NCBI GenBank assembly: GCA_017404125.1
Contig: JAFRCZ010000131.1
Location: forward strand, 1-5,662
DNA from: Methanobrevibacter sp.
GTDB taxonomy: Archaea > Methanobacteriota > Methanobacteria > Methanobacteriales > Methanobacteriaceae
Reading direction: 5' to 3'
Length of the DNA stretch: 5,662 nucleotides
Shown piece after piece: positions 1-5,417 of the stretch. The notes below the pieces were generated by a model. It was not told the origin of the DNA. It saw only the letters and a list, made by a program, of their open reading frames with translations, and made no database searches. The position numbers and the translations under genes are program-made. Each line of letters opens with the position of its first letter. Position 1 is the first letter of the stretch.

Positions 1-2
1 CA

Positions 3-83
3 AAAATAAAATTTGAAAAATTAATAATTAAAAAAAATAATGAAAAATCAAATACTGAAAAATTAAAAAAAGTGAAAGAATGA
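3..83 (+). CDS. possible 3' end of a rightward gene entering from the left edge
   Basis: One rightward frame stays open from the window edge to a TGA at 81-83. It gives 26 residues rich in Lys and Glu, ending in the residues LKKVKE. The other two rightward frames stop within the first 16 bases. GAA/AAA-rich codons and a charged C-terminal tail resemble the tails of other proteins in this window. If real, the gene is convergent with pssA and ends 27 bases before the pssA stop codon. The evidence is weak: a 27-codon open frame can occur by chance in A-rich DNA, no domain is visible, and the segment also carries the A-runs read here as pssA terminators. Confidence 0.25.
   Translation, partial: KIKFEKLIIKKNNEKSNTEKLKKVKE
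30..71 (-). terminator. U-tract terminator of pssA
   Basis: Read leftward beyond the pssA stop, the RNA would contain a run of seven U (65-71) and then a run of eight U (30-37). Archaeal RNA polymerase terminates at such U-rich stretches, usually without needing a hairpin, and none is obvious here. The call rests on position just after a gene and on the base runs only. Confidence 0.4.
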
Positions 84-110
84 ATTTTTTAGAAATAATT
101 ATTAATAAAA

Positions 111-1046
111 CTATTCCTCTTCCACTTCCCCAGTATTAATAGCTAATAATTTTTCATCTTCATCTTCTTTTTCTTCTTTGCTTTCACTAATAATTTCTCC
201 AGAAGAAACTTGGTTAATAGTTTCTTTCATTGATTTAGCAGCATCTTTTGCAGAACTTAAAGAACCTTTAAATTTATTAGCAGTTAATTCTCTAACCTGA
301 CCAATATTCTTATTTACATTTTCAGGGGTTAAAGCTTCTTCAGTATCAATGAAGAATTCTAAGAATGTCATAAACATATAGACTAATGACAACACAAATA
401 ATGCTAAAGCTGGAAGATTTACAGCACCTATAGATACATTAATAGGTAAAAGCAATAAGAGAATCATTAATGCCCCAAAACCTATGACATAATAATTGTC
501 AACTTTAGGGTATCTGATTGTACTGATCATTAAGTAAGATGCAAATAACATCAATATGCCAGCAACTGCAACATTAAATAAACCGCTAAGGTAATAAGTT
601 GCTATGATAAGAGCTGTACCTGGTATTGGGAATCCAACAAATCCATGGTAATTAATTTTATCTGAAATTACATTATAACGGGTAAGTCTTAACATACCGC
701 AAGTAAGTGTTAAAGCAGCAACAATAGCCATTAAGTAAGCTGCCCAATCAGATATTCCTAATCCTAAAGAATATAAAATAACTGAAGGAGCTACACCAAA
801 AGAAACAACATCTGCTAAAGAATCAATATTTTTACCAAAACCGAATTTATCTTCACGATTAAGTTTTCTTGAAACCCATCCATCTACAGAGTCAAAAACA
901 ACTGCAACAAGTATGCACAATGATGCATATGTTAAATGATTACCAATAACCATTAAAATAGCTAAAAATCCAAATACCAAATTCAATATTGAAATGACAT
1001 CGGGAATAGCTAAAAAATATCCCATTCCTACACTTTTTAATCTCAT
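111..1046 (-). CDS. pssA: archaetidylserine synthase (CDP-alcohol phosphatidyltransferase family)
   Basis: This 311-residue membrane protein should transfer L-serine onto CDP-archaeol, releasing CMP and giving archaetidylserine, a polar lipid and the precursor of archaetidylethanolamine. The family signature is complete and sits between membrane segments: D52, D55, G56, R60, G71, D75 and D79. The usual Ala before R60 is Ser. RLTRYN (120-125) and the GFPIPG loop (138-143) are typical of serine-type (PssA, type II) enzymes rather than glycerol- or inositol-type ones. Hydrophobic segments lie at about 11-34, 38-54, 82-118, 140-175, 186-203 and 209-233. Residues 235-311 form a hydrophilic tail, strongly acidic near 286-311, which is longer than the catalytic core needs. 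The ATG is supported by a GGAGT ribosome site (complement of 1053-1057) six bases upstream. The gene is transcribed alone here, with a long upstream spacer. An alternative head-group acceptor cannot be fully excluded, but serine is the best fit. Confidence 0.9.
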   Translation of the reverse strand: MRLKSVGMGYFLAIPDVISILNLVFGFLAILMVIGNHLTYASLCILVAVVFDSVDGWVSRKLNREDKFGFGKNIDSLADVVSFGVAPSVILYSLGLGISDWAAYLMAIVAALTLTCGMLRLTRYNVISDKINYHGFVGFPIPGTALIIATYYLSGLFNVAVAGILMLFASYLMISTIRYPKVDNYYVIGFGALMILLLLLPINVSIGAVNLPALALFVLSLVYMFMTFLEFFIDTEEALTPENVNKNIGQVRELTANKFKGSLSSAKDAAKSMKETINQVSSGEIISESKEEKEDEDEKLLAINTGEVEEE

Positions 1047-1096
1047 AATTTGACTCCAAATAATATTTTAAATAAACTCCCTTATTAATTTTTTCT

Positions 1097-1116
1097 AAAA
1101 ACGAATAATCGTTTTT
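1097..1116. repeat. 8-4-8 palindrome at the pssA start site, possible operator
   Basis: AAAAACGA (1097-1104) and TCGTTTTT (1109-1116) are perfect reverse complements around the centre ATAA. It lies 51-70 bases upstream of the pssA ATG. If the TATA-like element at 1123-1131 is used, it would cover the transcription start near 1101-1103. That placement suits a repressor site. It could also be chance, since 8-bp arms are not rare in DNA this AT-rich, although the CG-containing core is less expected. Confidence 0.4.
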
Positions 1117-1122
1117 TAAATC

Positions 1123-1131
1123 AATATAAAA
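1123..1131 (-). promoter_or_regulatory. candidate TATA box of pssA
   Basis: Read leftward the sequence is TTTTATATT, close to the archaeal TATA consensus. Archaeal initiation about 25 bases downstream would fall near 1101-1103, giving a leader of roughly 55 bases that includes the GGAGT ribosome site. No strong BRE was recognised next to it, and other A/T runs nearby could serve instead. Confidence 0.4.
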
Positions 1132-1175
1132 TAACAATATGCTCGTAAAAAGCAATTTAAGTAAAAAATTTAACA

Positions 1176-1195
1176 AAGTTTATACAAATAAACTT
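1176..1195. repeat. second 8-4-8 inverted repeat upstream of pssA
   Basis: AAGTTTAT (1176-1183) and ATAAACTT (1188-1195) are perfect reverse complements around ACAA. The layout matches the palindrome at 1097-1116 but the sequence does not, so they are not obviously sites for the same protein. It lies about 45 bases upstream of the candidate pssA TATA box. Chance occurrence is quite likely in this composition. Confidence 0.3.
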
Positions 1196-1237
1196 AAACT
1201 GCTATTTTTAATTAAAATAAATATTTCTAAATAAAGT

Positions 1238-1289
1238 AAATTTTTTAATTTAGTTTCAATTTTTTATTATAAAACAAATTTTTTAATTT
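1238..1289. repeat. 14-bp direct repeat, two copies
   Basis: AAATTTTTTAATTT occurs at 1238-1251 and again at 1276-1289, a spacing of 38 bases. The unit is low-complexity A/T, so it may have no function; slippage or duplication is the simplest explanation. Confidence 0.35.
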
Positions 1290-1359
1290 GAATGAATCTT
1301 TCTTGCTAAAATTAATTTTATAATTTCATCATATTATTTCCTTAAAAAATAAACAATAT

Positions 1360-1417
1360 TATATTAATACTATTTTAAATCCATTATTTATATATTACTA
1401 AAATAGTATTTAATATA
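1360..1417. repeat. long imperfect inverted repeat in the gap
   Basis: Twelve bases at 1366-1377 pair perfectly with 1399-1410. After one unpaired base (1411), six more pairs follow (1360-1365 with 1412-1417), giving 18 pairs around a 21-base loop. The core TAAAATAGTAT recurs once more in direct orientation at 1590-1600. The stem is nearly all A-T, so an RNA hairpin would be weak. Its length is nevertheless clearly more than expected from A/T content alone. Possible readings are a protein-binding site, the remnant of a mobile element end, or an RNA structure. Confidence 0.45.
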
Positions 1418-1639
1418 TTCTATTATTCATACTTAATTTCTCTTACTTAACCTTTTAAAATACTTAAATCAATTAAACTGAAATCCATGAAAAATTTCTT
1501 AATTTAAATAAAAAAGCCCCTGCATAAATTATTAAAAATAAAATTAATTTTCTAAAAACAAAATTTTATATTCTAATAAGTGAATATATTAAAATAGTAT
1601 AATATTAAAATTGATAGTTTTAAGTGAAAAAAGTAATAC

Positions 1640-1647
1640 AATATAAA
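1640..1647 (+). promoter_or_regulatory. candidate TATA box of the 1704 gene
   Basis: AATATAAA lies about 57-64 bases before the ATG, so initiation about 25 bases downstream would leave a leader of roughly 30-35 bases containing the AGTGAT ribosome site. Competing TATA-like stretches lie at 1564-1572 and around 1598-1606, so the choice is uncertain. Confidence 0.25.
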
Positions 1648-1703
1648 CTATTAATATTTGAAAAATATTTGAAAAAATTATTAAAACTTTATCCAGTGAT
1701 TAT

Positions 1704-2444
1704 ATGATTGAAGACAGAATACAAATTCTGAGAAGAGCTGCAAAGGTTTCCGCCAGAGAGAATGGGGAACATGTATGGTGTGTCATCGCAGGTAATGAAA
1801 AATTAGTCGATGATATAGCATATGATGCAATCACTGCCAAGGATAGAGTCCAAATTTTATTTAGAGAATCTATAAAAATTTTAGATAAATACACATCAAA
1901 AAGATTTGACTGCATTATGCTAAAAGGAGAAACCCTTAAAATCAGTGACCTTAGAAACAGATGCAATGAAAAAGGAGGAGCTTCTGTAGAAATAACTAAC
2001 GTGCACATACAAAAAGTGCCTAATTTATTGGTAATCGTTGGTCCTGAAGAATACATGAAGTCATTTAATGGGGAAACTGATAGGCAAAACACTAAAATAA
2101 ACATTTTAGCAGAAGATCATACAAGCAGTTTTATTAAAGCTGAACTTAATACAAGAATTAAATTCCCATCATTCTTAAGAAATACAATTACACCAATACT
2201 TGACATGAGCGATGTTGTCTTATCCGCAATCTTAGTTTCTGTTATTGATGAAGAAAACATTGAAAGAGTGAAAGAAATCAGCCAAAACAATAGTTTATTT
2301 GGAATTGATTTAAAGAAAACAATTCAAGATAAAGAAAAAACAAGAATCAAAGAAGAAACAGAAGACAAACAAAACGAAGCAAAGGAAGAGACAAAGGAAC
2401 AAGCTCCACAAGAAGAAACTAAAGAACACCCATCCCAAGAATAA
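1704..2444 (+). CDS. unrecognised protein with a Lys/Glu-rich C-terminal tail
   Basis: I do not recognise a named family for this 246-residue protein. Residues 1 to about 205 look like a compact soluble domain of mixed helix and strand. Visible features include a VWCVIAG strand (24-30), the strand DCIMLKGETLKI (69-80), NLLVIVGPEEY (107-117) and DVVLSAILVSVID (170-182). There is no signal peptide or clear membrane span, and no P-loop, zinc-knuckle or helix-turn-helix signature. The three Cys (26, 70, 87) are scattered. From about 206 onward the protein becomes a low-complexity charged tail with EETE (217-220) and EETKE twice (228-232, 237-241), probably disordered or coiled. The ATG is preceded by AGTGAT (1695-1700), whose GTGAT matches the 3' end of archaeal 16S rRNA. 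The next Met is residue 72, so this start is well supported. It lies 225 bases upstream of mreB on the same strand, but a U-rich terminator separates them. The function is unknown. Confidence 0.85.
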   Translation: MIEDRIQILRRAAKVSARENGEHVWCVIAGNEKLVDDIAYDAITAKDRVQILFRESIKILDKYTSKRFDCIMLKGETLKISDLRNRCNEKGGASVEITNVHIQKVPNLLVIVGPEEYMKSFNGETDRQNTKINILAEDHTSSFIKAELNTRIKFPSFLRNTITPILDMSDVVLSAILVSVIDEENIERVKEISQNNSLFGIDLKKTIQDKEKTRIKEETEDKQNEAKEETKEQAPQEETKEHPSQE

Positions 2445-2470
2445 GAATGAAAAAAATAATCAAAAACTAC

Positions 2471-2496
2471 TTTTTTTAAAATTTTTTCATATTTTT
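2471..2496 (+). terminator. U-tract terminator of the 1704 gene
   Basis: Runs of seven T (2471-2477), six T (2482-2487) and five T (2492-2496) begin 27 bases after the stop codon. Consecutive U-tracts are the usual archaeal intrinsic termination signal. It implies that mreB downstream has its own promoter. Confidence 0.6.
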
Positions 2497-2546
2497 ATAC
2501 AAAAACTTATTATTAATAAAAATTATAAATAATTATTGTTATATGC

Positions 2547-2600
2547 TATTAATTAATATTTTCTTTGAATATTATTAATCAAAAGCCATATTAATTAATA
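2547..2600. repeat. two identical 12-bp palindromes upstream of mreB
   Basis: TATTAATTAATA, a perfect palindrome, occurs at 2547-2558 and at 2589-2600. The copies are exactly 42 bases apart, close to four turns of DNA, so proteins bound to both would face the same side. They lie 70-123 bases before the mreB start, a plausible upstream-regulator position. The sequence is pure A/T, so chance is a serious alternative. Confidence 0.35.
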
Positions 2601-2657
2601 AAATATGAAATCGATCAAATAAAAATCAATTAAAAATTTTAATTTATTTTTATCAAT

Positions 2658-2662
2658 GGAGG
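2658..2662 (+). promoter_or_regulatory. ribosome binding site that fixes the mreB TTG start
   Basis: GGAGG lies seven bases before the TTG at 2670-2672 and is the strongest Shine-Dalgarno match in the window. The next in-frame Met is residue 70, beyond the first nucleotide-binding motif, so the TTG is very likely the true start. Confidence 0.85.
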
Positions 2663-2669
2663 AATAACT

Positions 2670-3740
2670 TTGAGTATTTTCGGAAATGAAGACGCTATTG
2701 AAATTGAACAAACAAGAGTTGTTAAAAATAGTTTAGGTATTGATTTAGGTACCTTAAACACAGTTATCGCAAAACCATCAGGAGATAAATTTGACTTATA
2801 CCAAATTCCTTCTGTAGTTGCTGTTAAAAAAGATGATCCTTCTGCAGTGCTTGCTGTTGGAGAAGAAGCTAAAAAAATGTTAGGCAGAACTCCAGAAGAC
2901 ATTGTTGCAGTAAGGCCTCTTAAAAAAGGTGTAATTGAAAACGTTGCACAAGCACAAGCATTACTCATCAGGGCTATGGAAATTGGTATTAACGAAGGAG
3001 AAACTGTAGGAAGAATTGTTATTGGAATTCCTGGAGACGCTTCTGAAGTAGAGAAAAACGCTGCTGAAGAAATAGGTAGAAAAGCGGGTGCTGAATACGT
3101 TTTAGTGGTCAGCGAAGGATTAGCTGCAGCTATTGGTGCAGGATTGCCTATTGCTGAACCTAACGGAACCATGGTAATTGACATTGGTGCAGGATCTACT
3201 GATTTAGTGGTTATTTCCCTTGGTGGAATTAATGACATTGAAACCGTAAGAGTCGGTGGAGATGATATTGATAATAGAATCGTTGAATTGGTTGCAGAAA
3301 AATACAATGTTGCAATTAGCATTCACGATGCAGAAGCTGCAAAAATGGAAGTTGGTATGATTCATTGCAGCGAAGAATTTGAAAACTTAAGCTATGAAGT
3401 TATTGGTAAATCTTTAGAAACTAACAGACCTAAAAAAGTCGTAATTGATTCAATGTTAGTCGCAGATGCAGTAGAACCAATCATCCAAGCAGTTGTTGGT
3501 GGATTAAACCTTATCTTAGAAAGATTGCCAGCAGAATTAATGATGGGTGTTTATAAAAATACTGTAGCAGTAGGTGGAAGTTCCAGATTAAGAGGTCTCA
3601 AAGAAAGAATTTTCGATGAATCAGACATTCCAATTCAAATTTCTGATGACCCTATGACTGTAGTTGCAAAAGGAACTGCAATTGTAGCTGCTGAACCATT
3701 AGCTTTAGAACCGGAAGTACGTTTAAAAGCTATGAAATAA
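2670..3740 (+). CDS. mreB: MreB-type actin-like cell shape protein
   Basis: This 356-residue ATPase of the actin/Hsp70 fold should polymerise into filaments that organise cell-wall growth and rod or ovoid shape. The motifs run in order. Phosphate-1 is GIDLGTLNT (23-31). An MreB-like VRPLKKGVIEN follows at 81-91. Connect-1 and phosphate-2 run together at about 149-187, with AAAIGAGLP (152-160) and VIDIGAGSTDL (169-179). RVGGDDIDN is at 194-202, and the adenosine motif VAVGGSSRLRGL is at 299-310. AAAIGAGLP and VRPLKKGVI match MreB better than DnaK, and the protein is far shorter than DnaK because it lacks a substrate-binding domain. About 20 acidic residues precede the first strand, replacing the hydrophobic amphipathic helix some bacterial MreBs use to bind membrane. 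No mreC or mreD is adjacent. It starts with TTG. MreB homologues are known in Methanobacteriales, whose walls are pseudomurein. Automatic pipelines may label it Hsp70-like. Confidence 0.9.
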   Translation: MSIFGNEDAIEIEQTRVVKNSLGIDLGTLNTVIAKPSGDKFDLYQIPSVVAVKKDDPSAVLAVGEEAKKMLGRTPEDIVAVRPLKKGVIENVAQAQALLIRAMEIGINEGETVGRIVIGIPGDASEVEKNAAEEIGRKAGAEYVLVVSEGLAAAIGAGLPIAEPNGTMVIDIGAGSTDLVVISLGGINDIETVRVGGDDIDNRIVELVAEKYNVAISIHDAEAAKMEVGMIHCSEEFENLSYEVIGKSLETNRPKKVVIDSMLVADAVEPIIQAVVGGLNLILERLPAELMMGVYKNTVAVGGSSRLRGLKERIFDESDIPIQISDDPMTVVAKGTAIVAAEPLALEPEVRLKAMK

Positions 3741-3774
3741 ATTTTAAACAATTTCAAGCGTTATTAATACGTAT

Positions 3775-3808
3775 AATACTATGGATTGTTTTTACAATCC
3801 ATAATATT
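3775..3808 (+). terminator. strong hairpin after mreB
   Basis: The 15-base arms 3775-3789 and 3794-3808 pair at 14 of 15 positions around a TTTT loop; the inner ten pairs, including three G-C, are perfect. The only mismatch is C3779 against A3804. It starts 34 bases after the mreB stop, and CCTTTT follows immediately. This looks like a terminator or a structure that protects the 3' end of the mRNA. Archaea do not strictly need hairpins to terminate, so RNA stability is an equally good reading. Confidence 0.65.
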
Positions 3809-3911
3809 CCTTTTAACACCAAATCATACACCATTAAAAATATTATTTCTTTTCAAATTCAATAAACTAAATTCTAAAGTTAATTTTTTAAACTAATTTT
3901 TAAAACTAAAC

Positions 3912-3919
3912 TATTTAAA
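3912..3919 (+). promoter_or_regulatory. candidate TATA box of rnhB
   Basis: TATTTAAA is centred about 26 bases before the rnhB ATG. Archaeal TATA boxes usually sit near -26, which puts transcription initiation at or within a few bases of the ATG. This fits the absence of a good ribosome site in front of the gene and suggests a leaderless mRNA. Confidence 0.4.
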
Positions 3920-3941
3920 CAATGAAAATGGATTTAATAAT

Positions 3942-4601
3942 ATGGATACATTAGGATTAGATGAAGCTGGGAGGGGCCCTGTATTAGGTCCGATGGTTGT
4001 TGCAGGAATCATTATACCTGAGAAAAAGGAAAAGATCATTGAAAGGATGGGTGTAAAGGATTCCAAAAGATTAACTCCAAACAGAAGAACTGTCTTATAT
4101 CGCAAACTAACAAAGATGTTCGATTATGAAATTGTAGTGATTACTGCACAGGATATCGATAATCTGAGAGCAAAAGGAATTAATCTCAACCAAATAGAAA
4201 AACTGGCTATGCGTAAAATAATAAACAACTTAAGAGCAGATAGAATCATTATAGATGCTTTGGATGTAAAGGAAGGAAGGCTTCAGGAAGAAATGCAGGA
4301 ATATGTTGGAAATACCTGTGAAGTCATTGCAGAACATAAAGCAGATGATAAATACTTGGCAGTAGGTGCAGCTTCAATCATTGCAAAAACAAAAAGGGAT
4401 TTGCTTGTTGAAGAAATCAACAAGGAATACATTAAATCCACCAAGGACCGAGATGGAATTGGTTCCGGTTATCCAAGTGATCCTAAAACTAAAAACTTTT
4501 TAAAGAAATATAAATATGATGAAATGCCAGATTTCGTTAGAAAAAGTTGGGGAACAGTTCAAAAAATAAAGGAAGCCGAAGAGGCTGAAAAATTAAACTA
4601 A
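3942..4601 (+). CDS. rnhB: ribonuclease HII
   Basis: This 219-residue cytoplasmic enzyme cleaves RNA in RNA/DNA hybrids and nicks at single ribonucleotides misincorporated into DNA, starting ribonucleotide excision repair. The four metal-binding acidic residues are all visible: D7 and E8 in LGLDEAGRGP, D105 in IIIDAL, and D135 in HKADDKY. GRG (10-12) is the type 2 motif that recognises the RNA-DNA junction. The conserved DSKRL (40-44), AVGAASIIAK (140-149) and GSGYPSDP (174-181) segments follow. Length and residue numbering agree well with archaeal RNase HII, as recalled for the Thermococcus enzyme. The end (about 206-219) is a short Lys/Glu-rich helix. The motif begins at residue 4, as usual, which supports this ATG. 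Only a weak GGA lies upstream (3930-3932), so translation may be leaderless. The gene is convergent with purO. The assignment is secure. Confidence 0.96.
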   Translation: MDTLGLDEAGRGPVLGPMVVAGIIIPEKKEKIIERMGVKDSKRLTPNRRTVLYRKLTKMFDYEIVVITAQDIDNLRAKGINLNQIEKLAMRKIINNLRADRIIIDALDVKEGRLQEEMQEYVGNTCEVIAEHKADDKYLAVGAASIIAKTKRDLLVEEINKEYIKSTKDRDGIGSGYPSDPKTKNFLKKYKYDEMPDFVRKSWGTVQKIKEAEEAEKLN

Positions 4602-4770
4602 TTCTATAAACACTATTTAAAAAAAAAAGATAAAATCAAAATAACCCCCCGAAAAATAGTAAAAATTGAAATAATGGCAAAATAGAAAAAATATAAAATT
4701 ATAATAAAAAAATAGTAAAAAAATTAAAAAAAAAGTAAGAAAGTAAAAAGGAAAAGGATAAAAAATAGAT
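4602..4770. other. strand-biased A-rich spacer between convergent rnhB and purO
   Basis: The rightward strand is overwhelmingly A, with few T and almost no C apart from one run of six C (4645-4650) followed by G. Leftward U-tracts are abundant but no rightward U-tract is visible. No gene is supported. Confidence 0.7.
4619..4734 (-). terminator. U-tract terminators of purO
   Basis: Read leftward beyond the purO stop, the RNA would meet runs of nine U (4726-4734), seven U (4717-4723), seven U (4706-4712) and, farther on, ten U (4619-4628). Such clustered tracts are a strong archaeal termination signal. No hairpin is needed or evident. Confidence 0.6.
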
Positions 4771-5394
4771 TTATTCTGGGTTAAATCCAGCAATCTTCCA
4801 TTTTCCATCAAATATTGCTGCTACTGAAGAAACAGGATTTTCAAATTCAGCAAATGCACCTTCATCAAAGATAAATTTACATGCAGCATCTGGAGTTGTG
4901 GCAGAGAAAACAACATCTTCAGGTGTGTTTTTCTCATAAGTGGAAATGAATTGAGCTTTTCCATCTTCTATTTTTTCAACCAATACTTTGCTGTCAGTTA
5001 CAATTCCAATGTAAGCTTCATAGGAATCTGCATCTCCTTTTACCACTGCAGCTATTCTTGGAGTATTGTAATCATCTTTTTCATAATCTAAAGTGATTAA
5101 GGAATATGCCATTGCATCTCTAATATTCATGCCAATGGATATTTTATCTGCAATCGGATTGGTTTGAGAACCATTTGAAATTACTGCAATGTCATCAAGA
5201 ACTTTTACACAATCATAAGCTATATAAGAGTTTTTGAAAATATCTGTTTCAAATCCTTCTTTTGGAATGATAGCTGCTTCATCTTCAAGAACTTTTACTT
5301 GCCTGTTTGGAAAAGATCTGCTTGAAACTCTGTAAGCAACATATGGTTTTCCATCTTCTGTTTTTCCAGCTGAAATAATTCTACCTAAATACAT
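4771..5394 (-). CDS. purO: IMP cyclohydrolase, archaeal type
   Basis: This 207-residue enzyme closes the ring of FAICAR to give IMP, the last step of de novo purine synthesis. Archaea of this group use PurO for this step instead of the bifunctional bacterial PurH, together with a separate formate-dependent enzyme (PurP) that makes FAICAR. The characteristic segments are all present: MYLGRI (1-6), YVAYRVSSRSFPNR (18-31), VISNGSQTNPIAD (71-83) and YNTPRIAA (109-116). The protein matches the family, including Methanothermobacter MTH1020, over its whole length and has no extra domain. The ATG is supported by the family N-terminus and by a GGGGT ribosome-site-like element seven bases upstream. The gene follows another leftward gene with a 144-base spacer that contains a U-tract, so it is probably transcribed on its own. 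The assignment is secure. Confidence 0.96.
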   Translation of the reverse strand: MYLGRIISAGKTEDGKPYVAYRVSSRSFPNRQVKVLEDEAAIIPKEGFETDIFKNSYIAYDCVKVLDDIAVISNGSQTNPIADKISIGMNIRDAMAYSLITLDYEKDDYNTPRIAAVVKGDADSYEAYIGIVTDSKVLVEKIEDGKAQFISTYEKNTPEDVVFSATTPDAACKFIFDEGAFAEFENPVSSVAAIFDGKWKIAGFNPE

Positions 5395-5401
5395 TGTTTT
5401 T

Positions 5402-5406
5402 ACCCC
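5402..5406 (-). promoter_or_regulatory. unusual GGGGT ribosome binding site of purO
   Basis: Read leftward, GGGGT lies seven bases before the purO ATG. It departs from the usual GAGGT by one base, but G can wobble-pair with U of the anti-Shine-Dalgarno sequence. It is the only G-run in this spacer. Confidence 0.5.
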
Positions 5407-5417
5407 AATTAACTATA

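Larger units (their letters stand above)
1047..1703. other. 657-base A/T-rich gap between pssA and the unknown gene
   Basis: The two flanking genes point away from each other, so this gap must hold both promoters. It is riddled with stop codons in all frames and I see no protein gene. The only visibly G/C-richer spot is GCCCCTGC at 1516-1523, for which I found no pairing partner. No tRNA, clear C/D-box or other RNA gene was recognised. The gap contains the inverted and direct repeats listed separately. It is much longer than the other spacers in the window (144-225 bases), so an unrecognised small RNA or a decayed gene remains possible. Confidence 0.7.

Noticed and set aside
940..1176. Leftward open frame of 78 codons overlapping the 5' end of pssA
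   Set aside because: It overlaps pssA in another frame, is rich in Phe, Tyr and Ile as expected from A/T-rich shadow translation, and lacks a ribosome site.
1478..1500. Possible C/D-box small RNA around CTGAAATCCATGAAA
   Set aside because: The C-box and D-box matches are poor and no closing stem was found.
1700..2104. Leftward open frame of 134 codons antisense to the 1704 gene
   Set aside because: Its Ser/Leu/Cys-rich product is typical of antisense translation; the rightward gene has a proper ribosome site and protein-like sequence.
2639..3322. Leftward open frame of 227 codons antisense to mreB
   Set aside because: Its Ser/Pro/Ile-rich product mirrors the conserved mreB codons; the rightward frame carries all the actin-fold motifs.
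3911..4105. Leftward open frame of 64 codons antisense to rnhB
   Set aside because: It is the shadow of the conserved N-terminus of ribonuclease HII.
4617..4811. Leftward Phe/Tyr-rich open frame of 64 codons in the rnhB-purO spacer
   Set aside because: It is simply the translation of A-rich spacer read as T-runs, and it overlaps the purO 3' end; the apparent membrane protein is a composition artefact.
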